A DNA stretch of 64,000 bases from Bacillota bacterium (lineage in GTDB: Bacteria; Bacillota; Clostridia; Lachnospirales; Lachnospiraceae): assembly GCA_023423045.1 (NCBI GenBank), contig JAFAGA010000024.1, forward strand, positions 86,092 through 150,091, given 5' to 3'. The notes under the pieces were generated by a model. That model had not been told where the DNA came from and made no database searches. It was given only the letters and a program-made list of their open reading frames with translations. Positions 35,003 to 43,383 of this stretch are shown here, piece by piece; the first letter of the stretch is position 1; each line of letters begins with the position of its first letter. A program made the position numbers and the translations under genes.

Positions 35003-35179
35003 AACGGCCTCCGTTGTTTTCTTGCTATTTCGCATTCGTTATTGCACAATTATAATATAAATGAGCTATAATTACCAGTTCATTTTGTTGTGCCGATACC
35101 GCCGGTATCCGTACGTCGCTATTCCTATATCGGGAGCGGCGGAAAAGGGTTCACAAAAAAGGAATTGTCCATATAAGTC

Positions 35180-35208
35180 TTGATGCACGAACGTACGTAT
35201 GGTAGAAT
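35180..35208 (+). promoter_or_regulatory. Promoter of the helicase/5'-nucleotidase operon
   Basis: TTGATG at 35180-35185, a 17-base spacer and TAGAAT at 35203-35208, about 45 bases before the helicase start. Confidence 0.55.
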
Positions 35209-35256
35209 GGGAGGAAGAAATTGTGGAATGAAACGAGTAGGTCAGGAGGCGCCGGA

Positions 35257-37422
35257 ATGGATCTGTTACAGGGACTAAATGAAGAACAAAGACAGGCAGT
35301 TACATCAACCGAAGGGTATGTAAGAGTGATTGCCGGGGCCGGATCCGGGAAGACAAGGGCCCTTACTCACCGGTTTGCGTATCTGGTGAATGAGCTTGGA
35401 ATATCGGCCTCGAATATTCTTTGTGCAACTTTTACCAATAAAGCCGCAGGTGAGATGAAACGCCGTATCCGAAGCATGATCGGCGATAATGACGGAGGGT
35501 ATATCAGTACTTTTCATGGATTTTGCCTTCAGGTTCTGAAGGAGGAGATACATGCGCTGCATTATCCTAAGAACTTCATTATTATAGATACGGAGGATAT
35601 CAATTCCATTCTGCATATGATCTTTGAGGACATGGGATTGAACTCGAAGAATTATACCTTTCCCACACTCATGGAGAAATTCGCGCAGCGTAAGGATAAG
35701 GAGCCGTACATTGAGGATATGCTGGCCACGGACCATGAGGTGTTGAAGGAAAAGTTTCTGCAGGCAGAAAAGCAGGAGGATGCCTTGTTCTACCGGTATT
35801 TGTATGAGCAGAAAAAATGCTTTGCTCTGGATTTTGAGGACTTAATTAACTTTGTACTCTATCTGTTTGAACAGCATGAGGAAATCCGCCAAAGATGGCA
35901 GCAGCGTCTGGAATATATCATGGTGGATGAGTTCCAGGATGTGAATATCAAACAGTACGGGTTGGCCCGGATACTCAGCGGCTATCATCATAATCTGTTC
36001 ATTGTCGGCGACCCGGATCAAACCATATACTCCTGGCGGGGAGCCGGTGTGGAGCATATTCTGAATTTTGATCAGGAATTTCCCCGTGTCAAAACAATTC
36101 TTATGGATAAGAATTACCGGTCCACCCCGAACATCATTCAGGCCTCTAATTCTCTTATTACGAAGAATAAAAAGAGGATGGATAAGAAGCTGATTGCGAT
36201 GAAACAGACCGATATTCCGGTGCTCTATCATCATTCAAAAACAACTGCGATGGAGGCTGACTGGATTGCGAAACAGATTGCATCCCTTAAGGATGAGGGC
36301 ATAAAATTGAGGGATATTGCAATATTGTACCGGTCCCATTTTCTGTCCAGAAGCCTGGAAGAGATGTTCATTAAGCAGGGCATCCCCTATACCATTTACA
36401 GCGGCATCGAATTCTACCGGCGCAGGGAGATTAAGGATGTGTTATGCTATCTGAGGATGCTGGTGAACGCAGATGATATCTCCTTCATCAGAGTAGTGAA
36501 CCTGCCAAAGCGTAATATTGGAGAGCGCCGGATGGCATTTCTTAAGAATTATGCCGGTGAGCATAACTGTACCCTGTATTATGCGCTGCAGCAAAACCTG
36601 GAGGAGGATCTGATTGCAAAGACAAGGGCGAAGGAGTTTGTGGCCCTGGTGGAGAAGTACCGGACGCTCTATGAGCATCGGAAGCTTTCCGAGCTGCTGT
36701 CCGATGTGTTAAATGAAAGCGGATACGAAGCCCTGTTAAGGACCGGCGGCGAGCAGGAACGCCTGGATAATCTGGCGGAGCTGAAGCAGTCCATCTATGA
36801 ATACGAGAGGGATTCGGGTGAGGAGTGTTCTCTGCCCGACTATCTGAACCGGATTGCATTATATACGAATTTGGATCAGACAGAGAAGGCCGATGCGATT
36901 CAGATGATGACCATACATAATGCCAAGGGACTGGAGTTTCCTTATGTATTTGTCTGCGGGCTGAATGAGGGAATATTTCCGAGCAAGCATGTGGATACGC
37001 AGGATAAGATGGAGGAGGAGAGAAGGCTTGCCTATGTGGCATTTACCAGGGCGGAGCGGGCGCTCTTTCTAAGTGATGCGGAGGGAATCAATTATGACAG
37101 CTCCTTTCGATACCCTTCCCGTTTCATCTTTAATATTGAAAAGGAATATTTGAATTATACCGTGGAGCTTGAGGGGCGGTTGGCCGAAGAGACGGGCTTT
37201 TATATCGAGCAGAGTGAAAGGAAGCTGGCAGGAGGCTCCCTCCGCCATCCGGCTGGAACCAGGATACGGCACAGCGTATTCGGAACCGGGCTGATATTGG
37301 CCTTGAATGAGGAGGCTTCCTGTTATCTTGTTCAATTCGATTCGATGGAGACAACCAGGAACATCAGCTTTAAGATTAGGCTGGAAGCGGTGGAAAATAC
37401 AGAAAATAGGGGAGAAGATTAA
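35257..37422 (+). CDS. pcrA: UvrD/PcrA-type ATP-dependent DNA helicase
   Basis: A 721-residue superfamily 1A helicase. Motif I is AGAGSGKTRAL, motif Ia CATFTNKAAGEMKRR, motif II VDEFQDVN, motif III GDPDQTIYSWRGA, motif IV ILMDKNYRS, motif V TIHNAKGLEFPYVF and motif VI RRLAYVAFTRAE. The C-terminal Tudor-like segment (RIRHSVFGTGLILAL) is the RNA-polymerase-binding part typical of PcrA. The first usable ATG, at 35257, follows AGGAGGCG; a TTG at 35221 is in frame but unneeded. DEFQD instead of DEYQD is a common clostridial variant. It probably removes RecA and works in repair and transcription-coupled processes. The stop overlaps the next gene by one base, an unusual partner. Confidence 0.88.
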   Translation: MDLLQGLNEEQRQAVTSTEGYVRVIAGAGSGKTRALTHRFAYLVNELGISASNILCATFTNKAAGEMKRRIRSMIGDNDGGYISTFHGFCLQVLKEEIHALHYPKNFIIIDTEDINSILHMIFEDMGLNSKNYTFPTLMEKFAQRKDKEPYIEDMLATDHEVLKEKFLQAEKQEDALFYRYLYEQKKCFALDFEDLINFVLYLFEQHEEIRQRWQQRLEYIMVDEFQDVNIKQYGLARILSGYHHNLFIVGDPDQTIYSWRGAGVEHILNFDQEFPRVKTILMDKNYRSTPNIIQASNSLITKNKKRMDKKLIAMKQTDIPVLYHHSKTTAMEADWIAKQIASLKDEGIKLRDIAILYRSHFLSRSLEEMFIKQGIPYTIYSGIEFYRRREIKDVLCYLRMLVNADDISFIRVVNLPKRNIGERRMAFLKNYAGEHNCTLYYALQQNLEEDLIAKTRAKEFVALVEKYRTLYEHRKLSELLSDVLNESGYEALLRTGGEQERLDNLAELKQSIYEYERDSGEECSLPDYLNRIALYTNLDQTEKADAIQMMTIHNAKGLEFPYVFVCGLNEGIFPSKHVDTQDKMEEERRLAYVAFTRAERALFLSDAEGINYDSSFRYPSRFIFNIEKEYLNYTVELEGRLAEETGFYIEQSERKLAGGSLRHPAGTRIRHSVFGTGLILALNEEASCYLVQFDSMETTRNISFKIRLEAVENTENRGED

Positions 37423-39437
37423 TGAGGACTCAATGGAATAATTTTGGATACCGTTTTGGAAAAAGGATACTTCTCATGGGGATGGCATTACTTATGCTGT
37501 TCCTTATGTTGCCGAAAACGGCAGCCGCCGATGAGAAGGAGCAAAAAAAGACATTAACCATACTGTTTACCCATGATCTGCACGATAATCTGCTGCCCTT
37601 CCAGTCCGTCAGTGATGGCAGGGTGGCAAAGTACGGGGGCTATGCAAGGCTAAAGACGGCAATCGATGCCCAGCGGGAGATTGATCCGGAGGCGGTGCTT
37701 GTGGATGGAGGGGATTTCTCCATGGGAACCCCCTTTCAGACCATATTCGATACCGATTCCCCCGGGCTCCTTTTGTTGGGCGCCATGGGCTATGATGCCA
37801 CAACCTTCGGGAATCATGAATTTGATTACCGGCCTGCCGGCCTGACAGCCAGCCTGATCTCGGCGGCTCAAAGCGGCATGGAGACGCCTTCCATCGTGGA
37901 GTCCAACCTTGGTTTTCCCGTGGATGAAACCGGCAATATGGCCGAAAACCTGGTTCAGCTTAAGGAAGCGATGGAGGAATATGGTGTATATGATTATACC
38001 GTAGTGGAGCGAAATGGAATTAAGGTGGGTATCTTTGGCGTAATGGGTGAGGAGTCAGCTTCCATGGCGCCGATGAGTGAGGTGATATTCACAGATGAAG
38101 TGGAACAGGCCAAAAGAGTGGTAAAGGAACTGAAGGAAAAGGAGAAGGTGGATTTTATCCTGTGCCTGTCCCATTCCGGAACCAAGGCGAACCCTAAGGA
38201 ATCAGAGGATGAAATCCTGGCGAGGGAGGTCCCGGAGATCAATCTGATTGTCAGCGCACATACCCATACTATTTTGAAGCAGCCGATTATATCAGAAAAT
38301 ACGGTAATCGGCAGTGCCGGAAGCTACGGTAAATATTTGGGGCGCGCTATGATGACCCAAAATACGGAAGGTATCTGGGAGCTTGTGCAATATGAGCTGA
38401 TTCCCATTGAACAGAGCCTGGCGGAGAATGAAGAGATTGCAGAATTGGTGGAAGAATATAAGAAAAAGGTTCAGACAAATTATTTTGATGATTTTGATCT
38501 GGAATATGACCAGGTAGTAGCTGCTTCAACCATTCAATTCCAAACCCCGGATGAGCTGTCCGTGCTTCATGGGGAAGCGACGATTGGGAATCTGATCAGC
38601 GATGCCTACCGGTACGCTGTGAAGCAGGCGGAGGGTGAGGCTTATGTTCCTGTGGATGCGGCCATAGTACCTTGCGGAACCATACGGGATACAATCTTTA
38701 AGGGAGAGGTTACGACATCCAATGCCTTCAGCATCAGTTCCCTGGGAATTGGGGCGGACAAAAAACCGGGCTATCCGCTGATCAGTGTCTATTTGACGGG
38801 AAAAGAGCTTAAGACCGCCTGCGAGGTGGATGCTTCCATTACGCCATTGATGCCGGAAGCCCAGCTGTACATGTCCGGTATCAAATTTACTTTTAACCCG
38901 AATCGGCTTATATTCAATAAGGTTATTAAGGCTGAGCTGATGAAGGAAGATCAGACGACGGAAGAAATTGATGATAATAAGCTGTACCGCGTGGTCTGCA
39001 ATCTTTATTCGGCCCAGATGCTCTCCATTGTAGGTGATAAATCCTATGGACTGATGTCCATCGTTCCCAAGGATCAGGAGGGGAATACCATTACTGATTT
39101 TGAAAAGCAGATTATATATCATACTTCGGGAAAAGAAAAGACCGAGCTGAAAGAATGGTATGCGGTGGTGCAGTACCTGCAGTCCTTTGACAAAGAGGAT
39201 GGTGCAGCACGGATACCGGCATCTTACGGGGCGGCCCAGGGGAGAAAGATAATTGATCCGAGCCGCAATATCATGGCCGTATTAAGAAATCCCAACCAGA
39301 TCGGAATCGCTGTCTACGGCATAGTGGTATTGCTGGTTATACTGTCCGTGTTGATAATACGCAGGATTACTCGTAAGAGTGCCCGTAAGATTACCCGTAA
39401 GGGCACAAGCGGAGGGAAAAAGCGTAGAACTTCTTAG
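37422..39437 (+). CDS. Membrane-anchored bifunctional metallophosphatase/5'-nucleotidase
   Basis: A 671-residue cell-surface phosphatase. A signal peptide (about 14-34) leads into the calcineurin-like domain with LFTHDLHDNLLP, VDGGDFSMGTPFQ, TTFGNHEFDY, LCLSHSGTK and VSAHTHTIL, the metal and nucleophile motifs of UshA/YfkN-type enzymes. The 5_nucleotid_C domain follows (about 380-560: SVLHGEATIGNLISDAYRYA, VPCGTIRDTIFKG), then a C-terminal helix (about 630-650) and a basic tail. It should hydrolyse nucleotides or cyclic nucleotides outside the cell for salvage of phosphate and nucleosides. Its ATG overlaps the helicase stop (TAATG), so it depends on helicase translation, though the functions seem unrelated. 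Confidence 0.92.
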   Translation: MRTQWNNFGYRFGKRILLMGMALLMLFLMLPKTAAADEKEQKKTLTILFTHDLHDNLLPFQSVSDGRVAKYGGYARLKTAIDAQREIDPEAVLVDGGDFSMGTPFQTIFDTDSPGLLLLGAMGYDATTFGNHEFDYRPAGLTASLISAAQSGMETPSIVESNLGFPVDETGNMAENLVQLKEAMEEYGVYDYTVVERNGIKVGIFGVMGEESASMAPMSEVIFTDEVEQAKRVVKELKEKEKVDFILCLSHSGTKANPKESEDEILAREVPEINLIVSAHTHTILKQPIISENTVIGSAGSYGKYLGRAMMTQNTEGIWELVQYELIPIEQSLAENEEIAELVEEYKKKVQTNYFDDFDLEYDQVVAASTIQFQTPDELSVLHGEATIGNLISDAYRYAVKQAEGEAYVPVDAAIVPCGTIRDTIFKGEVTTSNAFSISSLGIGADKKPGYPLISVYLTGKELKTACEVDASITPLMPEAQLYMSGIKFTFNPNRLIFNKVIKAELMKEDQTTEEIDDNKLYRVVCNLYSAQMLSIVGDKSYGLMSIVPKDQEGNTITDFEKQIIYHTSGKEKTELKEWYAVVQYLQSFDKEDGAARIPASYGAAQGRKIIDPSRNIMAVLRNPNQIGIAVYGIVVLLVILSVLIIRRITRKSARKITRKGTSGGKKRRTS

Positions 39438-39478
39438 GTATTTGAATTGAATTGAAAAGGTAAAGGAGTTGGCAGGTT

Positions 39479-39808
39479 ATGTCCCAATATGATATTATAA
39501 CACCGGCAGAGGTTCCGTCCCCGTCAAACCAGAATAGGATGGGGATCATGGGGTGCCGGCTGGGATGCGGTGCCTGCTGCATCGCTCCATCCATCTCTTC
39601 ACCCATACCGGGCATGCCGGAGGGAAAACCCGCAGGGGTACGCTGCATTCAGCTGTCGGAGGATAATCTATGCAGGATTTTTAGTTCTCCGCGGCGCCCC
39701 CGGGTCTGTGCCAGTCTAAAGCCTTCCCCGGAGATGTGCGGGGAAGATGACCGGGCAGCAATGGAATATCTCACGAAGCTGGAAAAAGAAACATCATGCC
39801 AGAGCTGA
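39479..39808 (+). CDS. YkgJ family cysteine cluster protein
   Basis: A 109-residue protein matching the length and pattern of E. coli YkgJ: CxxGCGACC near residues 26-32, PGMPEGKPAGVRCIQL, DNLCRIF, RPRVCASLKP and MCG. The eight conserved cysteines probably bind zinc or an iron-sulfur cluster; a role has not been established to my knowledge. AAGGAG lies ten bases upstream of the ATG. It follows the 5'-nucleotidase by 40 bases and may be part of that transcript. It ends before a strong hairpin. Confidence 0.88.
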   Translation: MSQYDIITPAEVPSPSNQNRMGIMGCRLGCGACCIAPSISSPIPGMPEGKPAGVRCIQLSEDNLCRIFSSPRRPRVCASLKPSPEMCGEDDRAAMEYLTKLEKETSCQS

Positions 39809-39838
39809 GAGCTTCAGAACATAAATAACAGTAAAAAT

Positions 39839-39910
39839 GACGGGTAACCTGCTCCCTTGGCTATGTACAGTACTTTACTCTGTGCCAGAGCCAAGGGAAG
39901 GTTACCCGTC
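39839..39910. terminator. Two-part hairpin between convergent genes
   Basis: GACGGGTAACCT at 39839-39850 pairs with 39899-39910, and CCCTTGGCT pairs with AGCCAAGGG inside. On the minus strand the stem is followed by ATTTTTAC, making it the likely terminator of the two-component operon; it also follows the plus-strand YkgJ gene. Confidence 0.75.
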
Positions 39911-39971
39911 TTATTGGATAAATGAATTTTCTGATAACTTATTATACGGGAACATAATTCATCTTTCTGAA

Positions 39972-41159
39972 TTATACCGTCTTAACACTGGAGCATAAAT
40001 CACATTTGAGGTATCTGCTCAAACGCTTTTCAAAATCCAGTAACTCTACATCAATTAGATCGAAAATTTGCTCCTCCACTGTGTCCGCCACCGGGGCACC
40101 CATGCATCTCCAGGCATAGTGCTGTGCGATATGAATGCAGGAAACCAGCTCATGATTGATAATGCAGCGGTCTTCCGGCCGGTGATGATAGGCGGCTATC
40201 TCGTACATTGGGAAGGGAAGATCCCATAAATCAATGAAATGACCTCCGATTTCCTGATGCTGCATCTGATATTCATTTTGGTCAAGCTGGACATAATCCA
40301 CCATAGTCAGATCTTCATCCAATAATCCCTGATTCTGTAATCCTTTGATCATGAGGATCAACCCGATATTATGCATCAATCCGGCGAACATGGAGGCCTC
40401 GGGAGGCTGTTTGTGGAAGAAGGCCTCATAGAGGAAGAGGAAAATACGATTCGTCAGGTATGCATGCTTCCAGAGTATCTCCGGTTCGTCTGTTTCATCC
40501 CCATCCTTTTTGTCAGAGTTGATAATACAGGCACAGTGCAGGAAGCTTTTCAGATTATGCAGCCCGATATAATTTGACATCTGCCGGACCGTATTAGGCA
40601 TTACTCCGTATACGGCGGATTTTCCGACTTGGAGGAGAAGGGAGGAGAGACTGGGATCCTGTTCCATCTCGCCGATCAAAGCTTCCATATTCTCTTCTTC
40701 GATTAAGGAAATCATTTTCTCATAATTTGCAGGCATGCAGCTGCTGCAGCCCATTTGGTCTATCATATCCATCAAATCCTTGGAATTAAGCAGGAAATCG
40801 TCTGCAAAAAGCCGGTTGATATTCTCCAGCAGCTCGTTATTATTCCAGGGCTTAAATACATATAGCTTGGCTACATTATGGAGTAAAGCCCGGAACATGG
40901 ATTTCTCTTCGGCATAGCCGCTTAGGATGACACGGATAATTTTCGGGTATTTCTCTTTGATGGAGCTTAAAAGCTGATAGCCATCGAGTAATGGCATACG
41001 CATGTCGCTGATTACCATATCAATATCCGTAGCTTCAATCAGCTTCAATGCTTCCATGCCATTTTCCGCCGTATAGATTTCATAATCCGTCTCTAAAAAC
41101 ATTCTCGACAGAGCCTTTAAGATCTGCACTTCGTCGTCAACAATTAAAATTTTCTTCAT
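39972..41159 (-). CDS. Response regulator with HDOD output domain
   Basis: A 395-residue protein. Residues 1-120 are a receiver with acidic pocket VDDE, phospho-acceptor D52 (VISDMRMP) and lysine K103 (VFKPWNN). Residues 135-380 form an HDOD domain, a catalytically silent relative of HD hydrolases; CSSCMPANYEKMISLIEE, VYGVMPNTVRQMSNYIGLHNL and AGLMHNIGLILM are visible. The HD pair is degenerate, as expected. GAGGGT precedes the ATG. It follows a REC-histidine kinase gene by 135 bases on the same strand, its likely phosphodonor. Such regulators act in diverse signalling; the target is unknown. Confidence 0.9.
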   Translation of the reverse strand: MKKILIVDDEVQILKALSRMFLETDYEIYTAENGMEALKLIEATDIDMVISDMRMPLLDGYQLLSSIKEKYPKIIRVILSGYAEEKSMFRALLHNVAKLYVFKPWNNNELLENINRLFADDFLLNSKDLMDMIDQMGCSSCMPANYEKMISLIEEENMEALIGEMEQDPSLSSLLLQVGKSAVYGVMPNTVRQMSNYIGLHNLKSFLHCACIINSDKKDGDETDEPEILWKHAYLTNRIFLFLYEAFFHKQPPEASMFAGLMHNIGLILMIKGLQNQGLLDEDLTMVDYVQLDQNEYQMQHQEIGGHFIDLWDLPFPMYEIAAYHHRPEDRCIINHELVSCIHIAQHYAWRCMGAPVADTVEEQIFDLIDVELLDFEKRLSRYLKCDLCSSVKTV

Positions 41160-41294
41160 ACCCTCTTCATCCTTTCATTTTTGTGAAGTCACTGTCCTTC
41201 GAAGGAAAAACTAATTACAAGATTGCCGTCCTTGTCTAGTATCTTGAGTGTAATAAAGTATAGGTCATATATTTTGTTTTTTAACAACTAATGC

Positions 41295-42587
41295 TTATGC
41301 TGTCGGTAGGATGGGCAGGGTGATCAGAAAGGTTGCGCCCTTGCCAAATTCACTTTTTACATCAATGGAGCCGTTATGTTTATTAACAATAATATCATAG
41401 GATATGCTCAGGCCGAGCCCTGTTCCCTTGCCGATTTCTTTGGTGGTAAAGAAGGGCTCAAACAGCTTAAGAATATTCTCCTCCGGGATTCCCGGACCGT
41501 CATCGATGAACCAGATAAGAATCTGCTGATCCACCCTTCTGGCAATTACCTTGATTAAGCCAAGCTCTGAGCGTTCTTGCGACCGGATTGCCTGTGCGGC
41601 GTTGAGGAGGATGTTGACAAATACCTGCCCCAGCTGGATTCGGTTACAGTAGAGTACGATGTCATCCGGCACATCCAGATCGACATCAGCCACATATTTT
41701 ACTTCGTTGCGGGTGATGAGGATGATTTGGGAAAGCAAATCCAACAACACATTGTTATTTTTCTCATTATCCCGGGAGGAACGGGTAAACATCCTTAAGG
41801 ATTGAACAATCTCCGTAATCCTATGCATACCGCCCATGGAATCAGTGAAGATATCCTCCAGGTCGCTCAGGATTAAGTCAATCTTCAGAGCCTTATATTT
41901 GTCGCGTAATTCGGTTTTGTACCTGTGTAAATCCGGCTGCTCCGAAGTTTCCCTGTCATTTATTCTATCTTGTACAAAAGTAAGAAATTCTATAACACGG
42001 TTGAAATATTTTCGGAGAATATCAAAATTACTGCTGACAAAACCCATGGGATTGTTGATTTCATGGGCGATCCCGGCGGCCAGCTGCCCGATGGCGGCCA
42101 TCTTTTCCGACTGGACCAGGCTGAACTTGGCTTCCGTAAGTTCCGCATTCATCTCTTTTAATTCTTCGTTCTGCTTTCGTGTTGTCTCAATCAGGGCTTT
42201 CAGATGGTTGGAGCTATTCTTTGATTCAATGGCTACCTTGAGGCGGGCATTCAGTTCAATCACATTGATGGGTTTATTAATGTAGTCAAAAGCACCCAGC
42301 TCAAAGCATTTCTTGTAGCTTTCCAGATCATCCAGGGAGGTGAGCATGATGATTGGCATATCGTCATACCTGGAATCTGACTTTAAGTGGGAGAGTAAAT
42401 CCATACCGTTGATCGCTGGCATAAGAATGTCTAGTATCAGTATGTCAATCTGGTTCTCTGTCAGCAGGGTTTCAACCTGGGCAGGGTCACTGCATAGAAA
42501 GATTTGTGTGATATCCGGGATATCCTCCAAGTAGTCCCTGGCTATGGCAAGGTTGAGTTGACTGTCATCGACCACAAGTACCTTCAT
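41295..42587 (-). CDS. Receiver-histidine kinase hybrid
   Basis: A 430-residue cytoplasmic signalling protein. The N-terminal receiver has D53 (ILDILMPAIN) and the KPIN lysine; a coiled coil (about 130-160) leads to a HisKA domain with the phospho-accepting H175 in GIAHEINNPMGF, and a HATPase with N box NILLNAAQA, DDGPGIP (G1), FFTTK and GKGTGLGLSI (G2). No transmembrane segment is present, so it senses an internal cue or receives phosphate from another kinase through its receiver. GGAG lies eight bases before the ATG. Its partner is probably the REC-HDOD protein encoded just downstream. Confidence 0.93.
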   Translation of the reverse strand: MKVLVVDDSQLNLAIARDYLEDIPDITQIFLCSDPAQVETLLTENQIDILILDILMPAINGMDLLSHLKSDSRYDDMPIIMLTSLDDLESYKKCFELGAFDYINKPINVIELNARLKVAIESKNSSNHLKALIETTRKQNEELKEMNAELTEAKFSLVQSEKMAAIGQLAAGIAHEINNPMGFVSSNFDILRKYFNRVIEFLTFVQDRINDRETSEQPDLHRYKTELRDKYKALKIDLILSDLEDIFTDSMGGMHRITEIVQSLRMFTRSSRDNEKNNNVLLDLLSQIILITRNEVKYVADVDLDVPDDIVLYCNRIQLGQVFVNILLNAAQAIRSQERSELGLIKVIARRVDQQILIWFIDDGPGIPEENILKLFEPFFTTKEIGKGTGLGLSISYDIIVNKHNGSIDVKSEFGKGATFLITLPILPTA

Positions 42588-42890
42588 ATTTTAGTCTCCA
42601 TTCCTGGGTGGGATGATAAGATTTGAGCATCAAAAGTACTTTCTGTGCTATTTTTAATTCATAGGTTCTACAAGATATTGCTTTGTAAGCAAGTTTTTAA
42701 TCAATACCCGGTATTAAAGCATGTGCTTCACACCTTTTGATGCTTAAGCCGTATCATTGTTTATACAATTATATCAAATGAAAGAAAATATTTCAACTAA
42801 AGATGTGCAGTTTAACAAAAAATGGTGTGCTATAATTTTATCTTATGTAACAATGTCACAAAGATTGACTAAAAAATAACAGAGTTGCCC
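42588..42890. other. Divergent intergenic spacer
   Basis: AT-rich spacer between the minus-strand kinase gene and the ArsR promoter. I see no gene or strong hairpin. Confidence 0.6.
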
Positions 42891-42935
42891 TTGACATTAA
42901 TATCATAATATCGTAATATTTGAATATAGTAATAT
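42891..42935 (+). promoter_or_regulatory. Promoter with overlapping AT-rich dyads, probable ArsR operator
   Basis: TTGACA at 42891-42896, a 17-base spacer and TAATAT at 42914-42919. The sequence from 42898 to 42937 is a chain of imperfect AATAT/ATATT dyads (AATATCATAATATCGTAATATT, split over 42898-42920, and AATATAGTAATATT), which is what ArsR-family repressors usually bind. The leader before the start codon is about 100 bases. Confidence 0.65.
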
Positions 42936-43027
42936 TGATTGGATGCCAAAGCGACAAAGGTGCCGCTCCGATGCGCATTTTTGATATCTTAGCTATGATT
43001 AAATATTCTGAGGAGAGCAGGGATGAT

Positions 43028-43330
43028 ATGGAGATGAATTTTAACGAATATAATAAAACAGCGGAATTACTTAAGACAATAGCCCATCCGGTCAGATTGT
43101 GCATTATTAAAGGCCTGCTGGAGAAGGGGGAGTGCAATGTAACCTATATGCAGTCCTGTCTGGGTACACCGCAATCAACGGTATCGCAGCATATCCAGAA
43201 GCTGAAAGCGGCCGGAATTATTGAGGGACGCAGGAGCGGGCTGGAGATCTATTACAGGGTGAAGAGCGATAAGGTAGCAGCGCTGATGCGGCTGATGTTT
43301 TCTGAGAATGGAGAAACAAAAGCAGAATAA
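43028..43330 (+). CDS. ArsR family winged-helix repressor
   Basis: A 100-residue ArsR-type regulator: LLKTIAHPVRLCIIKGLLEKGECNV, then the recognition helix LGTPQSTVSQHIQKLKAAGII and wing GRRSGLEIYYRV. The frame is open to a TTG at 42920, inside the promoter, so I start at the ATG at 43028, preceded by AGCAGGG; an ATG two codons later is also possible. Cysteines occur at about residues 25, 37 and 45 (RLC, GEC, QSC). Since the next gene encodes a CoA-disulfide reductase/rhodanese/TusA/DsrE fusion, I infer a persulfide- or polysulfide-sensing repressor of the BigR/SqrR kind, although the exact cysteine pair differs or is unproven. Confidence 0.88.
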   Translation: MEMNFNEYNKTAELLKTIAHPVRLCIIKGLLEKGECNVTYMQSCLGTPQSTVSQHIQKLKAAGIIEGRRSGLEIYYRVKSDKVAALMRLMFSENGETKAE

Positions 43331-43383
43331 TATAATTATGCGGGGCGAGGATGACCCCAGTGATAATGATGGAGGGATAAGGA

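Noticed and set aside
42920..43027. Upstream TTG start for the ArsR gene
   Set aside because: It begins at the -10 box of the promoter and cannot be transcribed from it.
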